NCBI GenBank assembly: GCA_029834535.1
Contig: JAQMWT010000057.1
Location: 310,001 to 374,000, forward strand
DNA: 64,000 bases
Origin: Chrysophaeum taylorii
Lineage: Eukaryota; Sar; Pelagophyceae; Pelagomonadales; Pelagomonadaceae
Direction: 5' to 3'
Under the pieces are notes generated by a model, which saw nothing but the letters and a program-made list of their open reading frames with translations, was not told where the DNA came from and did no database searches. This document shows, piece by piece, positions 52,206 to 63,780 of this stretch. Made by a program: the position numbers and the translations under genes. Position 1 is the first letter of the stretch. Every line of letters starts with the position of its first letter.

Positions 52206-54593
52206 TAACGCCGCCGCCGCCCCTCGAGGTCCGTTGAAGACAGAGGGTGATGGTGGATGAAAGTATTTCGAAGAAGAAGAGCAAGAGCCCCCGTTCGTCG
52301 TACTACCTATAACTCGAGCGACCGTTGATTGGTCGTTAGACACGTCACGACACGTCGCAGCGACCAATGAGAGGCCGAGTTAGGTGGATGTTTTCTGGGA
52401 CTTGACGCCTCGCAACGGCGTCATCTTATTGAACTCTGGCCGCGCGACAGCCTAAACGCGATGCGCCCGGTCGATTGCAATGAGTAAGTGCTTCGTCGAC
52501 GATTCTTGTCGCCCACACGCTGTCGCTGGCTCCCCCGAAGACAGGAGGAACTCTTGCACCTGCCAGCTTACGATGGGAAGATAAATCAACTGACAAGTAA
52601 CCACATAAGCGACTCACGAATGAAGAGATCGCACGATACAGGGCCGCGGAGGAAGCGCGTAACGCAGCCGCGCGAGTGGCCGCGGCTGGCGAGCTACTTT
52701 TTCAATCCTCGGAAGCGCGCCGCACCTGAGCCGACAGACGCGGAGGCCTCTCGTCTTGGCAACGCGGGACAACCGCCGCTCTCCGGCAACGAATTTACGG
52801 CGAGGCGGCGTCGTCGCCCGGGGAGGCGCTGGTGGCGTCGATGACCACAGACTTACCTAGAGACACGCCTCGAGCAACGGGTGCTTGACTTCACAGCTGG
52901 TGCCCACGCCTACTAACGCTGCTTGGCTGCCTTCGAAACCGAGCGCTTCGAGGCGCTTTTTCCAATACACCTACCGCGCCCACTCAGCGACGGCGACACA
53001 AACTTCTTTCCGGGCGATACCATGCACGGCTGGGTGATTGTGTATCAAAGTAGTGGTAACGAGCGCCCGTATTGGCGCCAAGGCACTATCTCCGGTCCAG
53101 TGCGGGACCCATCGTGCCGCAGAACTTCGGCGACGTGACCGATGATTTGTCTCTCCCCCATCTCGATCTCAGCTGTGGCAGTGGCGATGCTGGCGGCGAC
53201 GACCTTCGATCTCCCTTTTTCCGCCGAATTGTGCTCAAGTCTGACGTCGCTGACATCCTGCTCTGTATCGTGGACGGCCACAGTGCGATGCTGTGATAAC
53301 ATGTCACCATCGTCGGAGAGTGGAAGAGGTGAGCGATAGCCTTTCGTCGCGAGAACTACTGCTGCTTTGTGAAGGCCTCTACGAATTCAAACGCCCATGA
53401 CTCAGTTGACTCTTTTTCTTGCCGAGTGGTGGAAGGACGGCACGCGCGCGGCAAGCCTCGGGCATTTGGGAAGTTTTTCTTCAGTCATCTTCAGGAAGAC
53501 GACTAGTCTCCTGCGGGAGTATCCCAGGGGCACTTTCATCACGTGGTCACTATCGCCTCCACATTCGCAGGCTCAGCACCCGATGCGACGTCGACGATCC
53601 GCGACGAAAATCTCCGGGAACAACTCTGCAAGGGGAGCGACGCGCTCTGCGAACCGACGGAGCAACATTTGCCTCATGTTCCGAATCCGGTCGCCTCCGA
53701 GTCAGCGTTTAACGCACCAGCTTCCAGTCTCGACGACCCAACTCCGGCGGATCCCATGCACCGTGCAACTCAGCTCCCGCAGACGGCGCGAGTCCTCGTT
53801 TCAGAGACTTTCAGGTCATCAACGCACCACGTGTCGACACGGCTCTCGAGGATCAGCCAGCTCAGACTAACCAGAGGCCTACCTACCCTGCGCCAGCCCG
53901 ATCGTCGGTCTGCTAACAAACACAAGGACAAGATGTAAGTCAACTCGCAGCCGCTCCTCGAAAGAGAGCGATAGTATCACTCACCATCGGCAAGCATGGC
54001 AACCGAGTCGCGAAAAAAAGTCACGGCCGTATTCTGCCTCGTAGAGCGCAGTGACTACATCGTGGGATAGTGGGGTATCGGCCGCCTGGAAACGCCGGCC
54101 GGCGCTGTGTATCCATCCAGCCAGCCAGCCGCGATCGAGGTATTGAGGAGATTGCAGTTACACGTCTGAAGCCGATGCTGATAGCGGGCTGCGTGGCGGC
54201 GCTGAAGGCAGAAGCGCGCAATTACTCCGGCTGCTCGTCCTTGTAGAGTCGGGCAGGACTCGGGCTGGACAGATGGTTGCAAGCACCCGGGGTAGCGCGC
54301 GCTGAAGAAGAACACGAAGCTCCCTTATAGCAAGGACCCTCGCATTTTTCAAATGAAAATTCGGAAGAGACTGCCTGTACCACAAAATCATCAGCGCCCG
54401 TTTTTTTTGTTACTAATAACGAATGGAAAATAAAAACGTCACATAGGCAGCGACGGAGAGCCGTTTGTCCTCCTCGGCGTCGAGTTGATTTGCGATTCTC
54501 GACGCGAGGCCCACAGTGTGCGTATTCAGAAAACGGCGTGGTTCCAGAAGGTAGAGGAGAAGATGAGGTTAGCGAGATAATGATTTGCAGCGA
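52206..54593. other. Intergenic, several unrecognised open frames
   Basis: Frames at 52488-52844 (basic C-terminus), 52923-53138 and 53397-53938 are short, run in different phases and carry no domain I recognise. A decayed element is possible. A poly-T run lies at about 54400. Confidence 0.3.
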
Positions 54594-56163
54594 TTATTGG
54601 TATTCCTCGTCGTTGGAGAGCGAGCAGTTCCAGGGAACGACGTACTTGTTGGCGCTCGTCGTCGACAAATAAAAGGCCCGCTTTGCGGCGGACGAGTTGA
54701 CAGCGAAGCCCGCGGGCGCTGGCCGCTGGACGACGCCCGTGTCGTAGGCGACGCGCCAGAGGTCCGTCAAATACTCGCGGTGATTTAGGTAGGCCTCGAC
54801 GTGATAGAGGTCGGTTTGCTCGTAGGGGTCCTCGTCGATATTGAAAAGAAAGTTAAGCCGGCCGCCGTCCATGCACTCGCGAATGTCGTCGACAACCTCG
54901 TGCGACGGCGGGAACCACGAGGAGTTTGAGCGGCCGATCATGAGCTTGAAATTTCGGTGGCGAAGGGTGGCGAACTGGTTGTCGAGCGAGTGGTAGATGG
55001 TGTCGCGGACGTCGTATTTTTCCGAGGCGCCGTCGAGGATGGATGGCCAGTGGTTCAGCGAATCGCAGTCGCTGCAGTCCGCGAGGGCGGTCGGTTTCGA
55101 CGCTATGCCCGACACAAAGGTCGCGACCCAATCGACGTGATGCATGAGGCCGTCGTACGTCGAGCCTCGCCGGGTATCGTCTATGAGCTGGTTGGCGTAA
55201 ACGACGCCCGGTACCTTGAGTGCTCCCTCGAAGTCGTAAAATTTAATCCCGCGGTAGGGCCAGTTGTTCGAGTCGCAATACGTCCCGCAGTTGTATCCGC
55301 CGTTGTCTGAATGGACGACCAACACGTAGTTCTCCGAGTATTTGTCCAGCGCGGCCTTAATTTCGCCGACGCCCCGGTCGCACGCGTGAATCCCGACCGC
55401 AAAATTTCGCCGCCGCAACGCCACGAGCTCGTCCAGAGTGGCAAGGGTGGCGGCGTCGAAGCTCGCCGCCGTCGCGTTTATTTGATTGTCGTCGTGGACG
55501 CCGTGGTACGCGACGTAGACGTACGACTCGTAGCTCCTTCCGACAAACGCCTCAATTTTCTCGACCGCTTTGCGCGAGAAAAGCGTCGTCGAGTAGATCC
55601 CCGTGACGTCCAATGCCGGCGTGCAGGAAGGGGTGCACTCCACCATGTCGTAGAGGTCGTACGTCACGCCTTCGTATTCAAACGTGTTAGGCGACGTGGC
55701 CGTCATCTCCGACTGGTGCGACACGTAGTCGATGCCCGCGCCAAAGTACCCAAAGTACGTGTCAAAGCCGCGAGCCGTCGGGAGCATCGTGTCCGTGCAG
55801 TGCCCGAGGTTCCACTTGCCGATGCCGTGCGTCGCGTACCCCGCCTGAGCGAGGTACCCGGGCAGCAGCGTGACGGCCGATCCGCCCGCGAGCGAAAAAT
55901 TTGCCCACGCGGAGATCTCGAGGTCGATCGCGCCGAGGATGTCGGGTCCGCCGAACCCAACCTTGTGCACGAACATACCGCTCATCAGCGCCGCGCGCGC
56001 CGGCGTGCAAAATGCCTGACCGTAGTAATTTGTCAGCTCGATCCCGCGCTTCACGAGCTCGCGCATGTTGGGAATCAATTTCTCAGGGATGTCCGTTGAA
56101 CCCCACACATCGTTCGACCCGACGTCGTCCAACACCACGTGGACGATGTCGGGCCTAGTCGTA

Positions 56164-56195
<32 letters not shown>

Positions 56196-56396
56196 TTTCG
56201 TTGTTGCTGCTACAACACGCGTTGTTGTCCGTGTTGTTGTGAGTAACGGCGACGACGACATCGCAATAGTGCTGGGCGGTGACGACGCCGGCTCTCTCGA
56301 TGCACCCAGGGCAGCGACGACAACGACACACCCGAGCGTGGCGAAGAGAACCCCAATTCGTCTTCTCCGCCAACGAGCATCATCATCATTGACCAT
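54594..56396 (-). CDS. Membrane-anchored type I sulfatase (arylsulfatase family)
   Basis: 600 residues from the ATG at 56396; a further Met lies upstream at 56456. A single anchor at residues 14-32 follows a basic patch (RWRRRR), giving a type II or uncleaved-signal protein. A Ser run of about ten lies at 68-77 (encoded by a GAC-repeat tract). The sulfatase domain (PF00884) starts near 82 with the metal Asp pair DIVHVVLDDVGSN, and the formylglycine site is Cys129 in FCTPARAALMSG, matching the CxPxR rule. A second conserved block is HGIGKWNLGHC, and later DNGGYNCGTYCDSNNWPYRG. By family knowledge it removes sulfate from esters or glycans after the Cys is oxidised by a formylglycine-generating enzyme. 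No intron is needed. Confidence 0.9.
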
Positions 56397-57073
56397 TTTG
56401 CGCGACGTACCTGAAACACCACCACACAAAACTAACAGTATGTATCTATACGTCATCCGCCGATGCCACTTTTTTTCTGCCCTTCGCGGGATTTCCTGTT
56501 TTTAAAAACAAACACACCGAGGGGCGCGCCGCTATCTCATCATCCTAGCCGTGGATGGTCGGTCGCACAAGAAGTACAATTTGTTTATCACAGTTTACAA
56601 TTATGGTCGGAGGTGCGTAGGATCGCCCTTCACGATCGCCCTTGTTGGCCGAGGCACCTCGACGCTCGCATACGTTGTCCCGAGGATAGTGCTTTCGAGA
56701 CAGCAGGGCAGCAGATTTTTGTGGAGTGGTGTACAGAAGGATGGGTGGGGTCATCAGAGAGGAGGACAGGCACGGGTGGTGGCGGATGCTAGTGAGAACA
56801 TGCACCAGTGCAGATTGGGTGGACACAAGCAAAGACAGAAACCTCGTCCAAATAAGAGTGCGCACGAAAATATAAAGTTGCGTGAGTGCGTCGGGCGTCA
56901 AAATGTGCACAAGACTTGGAAAAAAGAAAAATGTGCGTGCGATGGCTCGTGGCGGTCGTGGGAATTGAGGGTGGTGGAGGGTGCAGCTCTTGGCCGACTC
57001 GTAGAAAAACTTCTTCACGAAAAAAAAAATCGCTGTTGTGAGGGCCTTGACGCGCTTATACAACAGCAACGAT
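56397..57073. other. Intergenic; no gene recognised
   Basis: Frames on both strands overlap but have no domain. Poly-A near 57016 and purine-rich stretches are the only features. Confidence 0.4.
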
Positions 57074-58078
57074 TCAATCGTCCTCGAGCGTCACGCGCTC
57101 GACGCTCGGCAAAATGTCGTTATTGAGATACTGATCGCGCAGCTGGCATAACTCGTCGACCTTGAAGAGGATCATCTTGTGATGCTCGATATCGTCGTCG
57201 GCTTCGGAGACAACGGCGACATCTTCCTCGTCCTCTTCTTCCACGCAGTCGGCCTTGGTGCCTCGAGCCACGTCGCCCATGACTTGCTCGAGATTGACAA
57301 AGCTCTTCTGTTGATCAAAGGGCGTGCGCCACGAGAATGACAAGGGCGACGGGGCGTAGGACGGCAGCGGCGGTGGCGCGAGGACAGACTCGTCGTCGTC
57401 CTCCATGACGCCCATCGTGGGCGCGGTTGACCACATCCACCGCGACGACGAGGTCGTGCTGCCAAAGCTCGTCGCGCGCGACGCGAGACTGCAGACCGAC
57501 TCTGTCTCGCTCGCGAGCGAGTTGTCGTCGGCGAGCGAGAGCTCGTCCGAGTCGTCGTCCAGGTCGTCGCCGTACGAGAATCGCACGGCGCGCGGCGGGT
57601 GGTAGGTTGTCGCCTTGTCGCAACCCGAGCCGTTTTCGTCGGCACATTCCGATTTGAGCTTGTCTTCGGCCGTGGGCTGCGTCGCGCCGATGGGGACGTA
57701 GGTCGAGGCGCGGTGGGGGTTCTTGGCGTGCGGGAGCAAGTAGACGCACTGCGTCGAGGGCAGGATGACTGGAAAGCCGTCCTCCGCAGAAGGCGAGACC
57801 CCCGCGGGCGTGCGACCCGACTTAACCATGTGTGCGTACCACCACGGGTAGAGGTCCGCGGCATCGGCCGCGGCGAGCGCCGCCGCCTCCCGGCCCTTGC
57901 GACCGCGCCGCCGCGTCCGGCCCCGGCCGCCGCGGCGTGTCCGCTTGCCCGTGTGCACTGGCGGCGCATGGGGCTGCTGCTGGTGCTGCTGGTGCGCGAC
58001 GCCGCCGGCTGCCGCGCCGAGGTAGGTCTGGTACGAGCTGCTCGCCGAGCCAAACGACGCGTATTGGACGCCTAACAT
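57074..58078 (-). CDS. Acidic, low-complexity protein of unknown function
   Basis: 334 residues from the ATG at 58078, chosen because upstream sequence looks non-coding; the frame extends to 58210. Residues about 1-70 are Gln, Ala and Arg-rich with a strongly basic block (TRRGGRGRTRRRGRKGRE). The middle has repeated Asp-Ser-Glu clusters (DDLDDDSDELSLADDNS). The end is acidic (EEEDEEDVAVVSEADDD) and then a short helix-like segment (KVDELCQLRDQYLNNDILPS). The order resembles disordered nuclear or cytoskeletal linkers. I recognise no family. No intron is needed. Confidence 0.5.
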   Translation of the reverse strand: MLGVQYASFGSASSSYQTYLGAAAGGVAHQQHQQQPHAPPVHTGKRTRRGGRGRTRRRGRKGREAAALAAADAADLYPWWYAHMVKSGRTPAGVSPSAEDGFPVILPSTQCVYLLPHAKNPHRASTYVPIGATQPTAEDKLKSECADENGSGCDKATTYHPPRAVRFSYGDDLDDDSDELSLADDNSLASETESVCSLASRATSFGSTTSSSRWMWSTAPTMGVMEDDDESVLAPPPLPSYAPSPLSFSWRTPFDQQKSFVNLEQVMGDVARGTKADCVEEEDEEDVAVVSEADDDIEHHKMILFKVDELCQLRDQYLNNDILPSVERVTLEDD

Positions 58079-58618
58079 TGCACCTCGACCGTGTCGGAAG
58101 TTTTCGGTGTGACTGCCAAAGACTGTTTCAAACCGGCGACGAAGCCTTTGCGTTTGGGTATATCGGATGCAACGCGTCTGCAACATCCACGCAAGATTGT
58201 GAGCTGGCACGGTTAACGTCCATAAAAAAATGGGCCAGTAGCAGATATGGAACCGTTGTCAATTCCGTTGTTTTCGGTTTACCTACTTACAGTTGAGAAC
58301 GTGCGCGGATCACTCACGGGATTTTTCGGCACTGACGAGACTTCAACCGTAGGCGAAGCTTCAACTTGAGCCCTACGTTGCGAATTTTGGACACGGGCAG
58401 AGACCACGTGCACAGCAAGGGCCCCACGGTAGTGACAGGGAATTTTACTGGTGACCAGTACTAGTACACTAGGCACAAGCAAACTAGTGTCTACAAGCCA
58501 GTATCTGGGTAGCACACCATCATCACCATCATCATCATCACCATCATCATCAACCAGCAAAGTAGCGGTTTTTGAATAATTCGCATTACTATCCCAAGAC
58601 CAGCAGCCACGCGTTTCG
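58079..58618. other. Intergenic with an (ATC)n tract
   Basis: A (CAT/ATC)n microsatellite lies at 58511-58552. No gene is seen. Confidence 0.45.
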
Positions 58619-60154
58619 TTATAGCAATAACGGCGGGATGCCCCCCCATGCAGCAGCAGCAGCAGCAGCAGCACTGGCAGCAGAGGGCCAGGCGTAGGGC
58701 GGTGGCTGCGACACACTCGGCTGGCGCGGCGCAGGCAAGTCACGATGGTGGTCCCGCGGTGTAGAGGACGTCGGCGCGTCGGCGGACTGCTGGCGGAGGA
58801 AGGCCGATATGGGGATGTAGTCCCGGCCTACCCGGATGTGCTTGATGTAGACGCGATTACCATAACGGCGGCGAAGGGCTTCGACGAAGGAGTCTTCGCC
58901 TGCGCGGACGTACCAAAAAAATAAAGGAGCACGCAGTGGCACAAACAAGAGTACAAACGAACGAGCGGAAACAAAGCAGGAAGCAAAGAAGGGGGGGGGG
59001 GGGTCCGCACAGATGGCGTCGACGAGGCCGAGGCGGTGGGCGGTGCGGGCGGCGTGGATGGAGCCGTCGAAGAGGCCGTCGCCTCTCCTCGCGCGGTTTG
59101 CGGTCGTGAGCTTGCGCAGCGGCCACACAGCGAGCCAGCCCTTGAGGCCCCACGAGTGGGCATCGGCGCGGGCGGCAAGATCGGCGGCATTCCGACGATC
59201 GAGCTTAGGGCCGCGGCTAGAGAGGACGGTCGCAACAAAATCCTCGTGAATGTCGCGCATGACGCGGAGCTCTCGCGCGAGGGCGTCGCGGTGCATCGGC
59301 ATAAAGGGATCGAGGCCGGCCTTGGCGTGACCCGAGGCGAGGACGCGCCGCTCTACGCCCGCGCGGCGAATCTGGCGCGCAAATCCGAAGGACCTAGTGA
59401 TGACGCCGATCGAGCCGACGAGCGCGCAGGGTGACGCGACGATCTCGTCGGCGGCGCAGGCGGCGTAGAAGGCGCCCGAGGTGCACACGTCGTCGACGAA
59501 AGCGAGCACTCGAGGTCCCTCTTCTTTCGGCCGGCGCTCGCGCCGCACGATCGAGACGCAGAACGACGCCAGGCGCGCTGGCAGCGAGGCGACGAGGACG
59601 GCGGCCGCGACCGGGCCCGGGATCCCGCCGCGGCGTTGCCGCCGCTTTAAGGATTCTAGCTTCCGGTACAGCAGCGCCGACTCGGACGCAGTCCCGCCGG
59701 GCGACGAGATCCGCAGGACAACCGCGCTCGCGCGCCGGTACCGGAACGCGCGCTCGAGGGCCTGCTCGACGCGCCGCACCGACAGTATCCCGTCGCCGGC
59801 GCGCGCGAGCGGCGCGAGACACGCCGCTCCAAGCGCGTCGCGGTCGTCGACGATGATACCGCGGAGCTCGACCACCGCGACGCGCCGCCGCAGCACGAGC
59901 GGTGCCGACACCTCGGCGACGAGCTGCCCGGCGAGCCGCGCGCCGCCGGCCACCAGAAAACCCACGAATCGTGCGATGCGCGCCGCGGCTTCGACGTCGG
60001 TCAGCACGCGCGCGATGCGCCGCGCGAGGTCTCGCTCGGGGCTCCGTGGCGGCGCCCGTGGCCAATTCGGCTCGGTCGACCCTCCGCGGCTCGGAATCTT
60101 ACCGATCTTCGCCGCCGCCAAAACGACCGACGTCATTATTAGCACGCACCGCAT
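58619..60154 (-). CDS. S49-family serine peptidase (SppA/SohB-like), two exons
   Basis: Exons 60154-59011 and 58899-58619 give 474 residues. The start Met is preferred because it begins a signal peptide (MRCVLIMTSVVLAAAK). The S49 core has VVLRISSPGGTASESALLY at about 145-163, the nucleophile Ser226 in VDDVCTSGAFYAACAADEI, the general-base-position Lys278 in ASGHAKAGLDPF, and SPCALVGSIGVITRSFGF between them. The intron of 111 nt is a multiple of three and has no stop, so a prediction without splicing keeps the frame and inserts 37 odd residues (Pro run, then Phe-rich) after DAIC. The spliced reading GLVDAICEDSFVEALRRRYG is the better family match. The C-terminus is Ala and Pro-rich. It probably degrades signal peptides or membrane proteins in plastid or endomembranes. 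Confidence 0.85.
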   Translation of the reverse strand: MRCVLIMTSVVLAAAKIGKIPSRGGSTEPNWPRAPPRSPERDLARRIARVLTDVEAAARIARFVGFLVAGGARLAGQLVAEVSAPLVLRRRVAVVELRGIIVDDRDALGAACLAPLARAGDGILSVRRVEQALERAFRYRRASAVVLRISSPGGTASESALLYRKLESLKRRQRRGGIPGPVAAAVLVASLPARLASFCVSIVRRERRPKEEGPRVLAFVDDVCTSGAFYAACAADEIVASPCALVGSIGVITRSFGFARQIRRAGVERRVLASGHAKAGLDPFMPMHRDALARELRVMRDIHEDFVATVLSSRGPKLDRRNAADLAARADAHSWGLKGWLAVWPLRKLTTANRARRGDGLFDGSIHAARTAHRLGLVDAICADPPPPFFASCFVSARSFVLLFVPLRAPLFFWYVRAGEDSFVEALRRRYGNRVYIKHIRVGRDYIPISAFLRQQSADAPTSSTPRDHHRDLPAPRQPSVSQPPPYAWPSAASAAAAAAAAWGGIPPLLL

Positions 60155-61250
60155 CGTAAAGACTGCAACTTTCGCCCCTTGCGTACCCACTTCAAAAAGG
60201 GGGATCCTCGTGCCGACGCTCCCCTCCCCACCCCGCCTTCGACCCCCCCCTTCAAGAAGCTTTACTTGCAGTGGAGGATAGACTGCAATAAACTGCAATT
60301 GTATTCATTTTGCACATTAAAGTAAACCTTACATAAAGGCCCTAAACATACCACCGAAAATCGGCCTGCAGTTTGAGTTTTGAGGCACCGATAATTGGAG
60401 TTTTTGAGGCCCTAATAATTGTCCGAGAAACCTACATTTGGGATTTTACAGCATTGTAGGCTGAACGTCAATGAGCCAAACGCGGCATATGTTGTTAGAT
60501 TTAGGCGGAGGTTTGGGGGGAGTGTTGGGGGATACTGTGAACACAAAACGCTTCAAAACAAACGGCAGGGCAAACCACATCTCTCTGTCTTTTAAAACGA
60601 CGACTGCTAAGAGGGGGGGTGCGTGTGAGTGCTTGGAAAATTCCAGGCCAGTAAGCTCTGGTCCCTCCCAAATCCCACACCCCACATTCGCTTGGTCCCA
60701 AATCTTAAACCCCTTTCGTGCTGTGCGCGCGTCGTTCCTTCGCAAACAGTCGTCCTTCTAATAAGGGTGCCCCACGTCTTCGTTCTCTGTTCGACACGAA
60801 CGAGTCGGTGTTGCGGCCACAGGCAAGTGCAGGGCAGTACGATCACTCGGTCCCAATCCTCCTGCCCCACACAGTTTCGCGCTGCGCTCACTTCGACCCG
60901 GTCCTTCGCAAACACTCAACCTTCTGCGGGTGCTTCGCCTCTTCGTTCTCTGTTCAACACGCATTAGTCGGTGCTGCGGCGTGGCAGTGACGCCCATTCC
61001 CCCCACTTGCCTGCCTGCCACATGCTGCGGTGTGGCAGTAACGCCCATTCCCCCCACTTGCCTGCCTGCCACATGACTTACGCTGATTGTTGCCCTGGTA
61101 CTGACCTTGCAATTATGGGGGGGGGTGTCATCTTGACATCCTCACCTGCGCTTCCATGATGGAACCTAATGTACCAGGCATTTGTATTGCTTTCTTGCTG
61201 TCGTCTTGCTATTACCCTCTTTTGATTGTCCGATTTTCGTGATGGCGTGA
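60155..61250. other. Intergenic repeats upstream of the right-hand retroelement
   Basis: It holds acgacgactgctaagagggg at about 60597, the reverse complement of the tagcagtcg motif from the LINE tails, and two tandem duplications: about 80 bases at 60735-60816 and 60900-60979 (moderate identity), and a 51-bp unit at 60972-61022 and 61023-61073 (near identical). No gene is seen. Confidence 0.5.
60972..61073. repeat. 51-bp tandem duplication
   Basis: Two copies of a 51-base unit starting tgctgcgg and ending cttgcctgcctgccaca, with two differences. Confidence 0.9.
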
Positions 61251-61345
61251 GTGTTTACGCTGAGATCGGGCGTGTGGTGGTTTCGCCCGCGGTTCGGGTT
61301 GGGAGAAAGGGTTGTTGAGGCCCCTGGTCCGGCCAAGAGGGGCGG

Positions 61346-61416
61346 GTTTCTGAGAGAAAAACCACTACAGTGGTCTCAGAAACGGGAATCGATAGTCCAA
61401 CTCCCGGACTATCGAT
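61346..61416. repeat. Two adjacent hairpins (inverted repeats)
   Basis: First hairpin 61346-61383: outer arms gtttctgag and ctcagaaac, inner arms accac and gtggt around taca. Second hairpin 61388-61416: perfect 11-base arms atcgatagtcc and ggactatcgat around a 7-base loop. Both lie about 420 bp upstream of the gag-like start, so they may belong to the LTR or leader of the retroelement. Confidence 0.85.
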
Positions 61417-61839
61417 CTCCTGTTTTTCGGCGGCGAGTCGGTTCGTAACGGTCGAGTGAGTGCGAAGCCGACGCATTTGTGGGTGAAGATCCAGGGGATC
61501 ACAGGTACTACTGCAGGGTTCATTTTACGTGATTCGGATCGAACGGAGAGCGGAGTCACTACGACTCATTTCGGCAACATAGCGTAGGACCTATAGAGGC
61601 AGCAGAGTAAGCCCTAACCTATAGCTTGCGCGAGGCAGACCACCTCCCTGACAGCGAGCGACAGCACCGGGAAGGCCGACCATAGCCTTCACGCGCAAGG
61701 CAAATCCTACCGTAAGTCCAGCGCACCGGTACCAGCGCGCAGTCAGACGGCTGCCGGCGAGTGTCGTCTGACGAAAAAGAGTACAACAAGCGAGTTGTGA
61801 GCGTTCGGATTAATCCGATTATCCGGACAAAGCGCGGTC
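61417..61839. other. Putative 5' leader or LTR remainder of the right retroelement
   Basis: No coding frame is supported. The composition is even and there is no matching LTR within the window, so its borders cannot be placed. A poly-purine or primer-binding site was not identified with confidence. Confidence 0.35.
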
Positions 61840-63483
61840 ATGGCAGAAAAGGCCAATAACAGAACGACCGCAGTGGTTTCGGGGCGCACAGGAACGTCTG
61901 CAACGACTTAGTGCAGGAACTCCATTTGCGTCTATTGGAAGAACACCGTTCAGTACGCCCTTTCAGCGGCCGGAAGCCGAGGAAAGCGGCATCAGAAGAG
62001 AGGCAAGATCGTCTAATAGCCTCGATAGCCACCCAAGCGTGGTCATCCTTCCGGATCCACGCGCCGGCGGAGGGGGGGCTACGGTTGCGCCAGACGCAAC
62101 TTCAAGACCGGGCGAGCCGACGTTCTCGTACGCACGACCCTACGAACGTGCGATGAATGCTACGGAGTCATCTCGAGCGGACCCCGGAGTCACTACTGCG
62201 ATGCGTGGACCGGAGGAGAGTGCACCTCCTAGGCCACCATCCGCGAACACGAGAGCTGCGGCAGATTTTCGAGTGGATACCGACCCCGAGATTCTGCAGG
62301 CCATCAACGAGCGATTCGAGATGTGCCAGTCGCAGCTCGAGCAAGTCCTACTTGAAATTGAGCGCACCCGCCGCGACGCGCAACAACAACGCTCAGAAGT
62401 GGAGCGGCAGCGGATCGACAACGATCGACTTCGACGAATGGTGGAGGAATCCACGCGGGCGCATGCTCGAGAGGCACGGCCAGCCTCTCCGGATACCACG
62501 AGTGTTACGCCCGAAGAGGATGACGCTGTATCGGCACTGACCGACGATCAGCCACCGCGAAGTCGACCGGAGCCTACCCCGCAGCATCATACTGACCCCG
62601 GTTCAGCACATCCTCGTAACGAAGAAGAGATACTTCATATCAAGAAAGGAGCTGCTGGTATGACTCGTATCACGTTTTCGCCGCTCAATGGGCAAATTAC
62701 TAAGGACCGGGATGAGGTGGACGCGTGGTGGATGCAATTGCGGCGTATGATGGAAGGCAGAATTGACAAACCCTCAATAGCGACGAACGTGATCGGAGGC
62801 GAGTATCTACTCGCCCCTATGGAAGCTTATCGCAATTGGGGAGCCGAACGGCCGCAGATGTGGAAAAATACAAGGAAGGAACCATCACATTAAAAGAGTT
62901 GCGCCAGCATGATGAGGACTGTCTGGATGCTATGCAAGAGACGACGATGCTTCCTTGCCCACCTCGGGCTACGGTTGAGGAGCTTGAACGTGAATGGTTC
63001 AATTTACGGCAAGGGAATTTGTCATTGAACAAGTATATTGCGCGGTGGGTGCAGAAATTCGGCCAGTGGCGAGCAATGTCGGGTCGCGATACTGACCCTG
63101 CCGCGTTTCGGTCGCACTTCATTGCTGGGCTCAATTCTGAGCGCTTGCGGACGAGTGTCGAACTTGCCCAGGCCTCACCTCCTATGAAAGCATCTACTCT
63201 AACGCTCAATGATGTCATTCAATTAACCATTCAGATATCCAAGATTTTGGAAGCCAACCCTACTGCCAACGTCGAAGAGGCGATTAAGAAGGAGAAGGGA
63301 AAGGAGCGCGCACCATGGATGAGGAGAGAGCAGCAGCAGCAGATGCAGCAGTTGCAGCCAGTACAACGGGTTGGTTATGTTACTGACTCGGGATTTGGAA
63401 CCTGGCTACCGCAAGGGATAGATACCAATGCGCGTCAAGCAATTACGACGTGCCTTAGTTGCGGCCGGCATGGTAGTTTTTAA
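61840..63483 (+). pseudogene. Retrotransposon gag gene, several frameshifts
   Basis: A start at 61840 (MAEKANNRTT) is followed by pieces in three frames. The part 61866-62036 reads LVQELHLRLLEEHRSVRPFS. The part 62039-62893 has an acidic, then coiled-coil segment (ERTRRDAQQQRSEVERQRID) and ITFSPLNGQITKDRDEVDAW. The part 62836-63483 contains the core of a retrotransposon gag (PF03732-like): REWFNLRQGNLSLNKYIARW, FRSHFIAGLNSERLRT, then a Gln-rich linker and a half zinc knuckle (CLSCGRHGSF) before the stop. At least three shifts are needed, so this copy is decayed or the sequence has errors. It is unrelated in detail to the gag at 115-2244. Confidence 0.7.
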
Positions 63484-63521
63484 TTGGCGAAGAACCCATA
63501 GGTATCGACCCCGAAGTCCCA

Positions 63522-63780
63522 GTGGTCGGAGGCGAGATTATGCCGCATGAAGGATGTGTCAACATGCAGCTAGAAGCCATTGAGGACGTTTGTCGTGCGA
63601 CTCTCATGGCTGCTGTTGACGAGAGTGAAGTCGAGGAGGATGTCTTAAGTGACGGACCTCCTCCTGAGCCACCTCCAGATGAAGAAGTGAAAAAAACACC
63701 AGATATGGAGATGGAGGCCACCGCTAAGGAGCTGCTATCTAAGCACGCCTCCTTGATGGATACCCACCACCTATACCTTT
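63522..63780 (+). pseudogene. Acidic linker between gag and the methyltransferase domain
   Basis: The frame reads MQLEAIEDVCRATLMAAVDE, SEVEEDVLSDGPPPEPPP and MEMEATAKELLSKHASLM. It stays open to 63908 but the sense of the sequence passes to another frame near 63760-63780, where the methyltransferase motif begins. No protease motif (DTG/DSG) is seen here. Confidence 0.4.

Noticed and set aside
50928-52208. A 426-codon plus-strand frame opposite the BART gene
   Set aside because: It starts in a microsatellite (Cys-Val-Arg-Ala repeats) and has no domain; the minus strand has the BART fold.
55311-56099. A 262-codon plus-strand frame opposite the sulfatase
   Set aside because: Shadow frame; the sulfatase active site is on the minus strand.
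60972-61073. Two-unit repeat as a start of a CRISPR array
   Set aside because: The 51-bp units are directly adjacent with no spacers, and the genome is eukaryotic.
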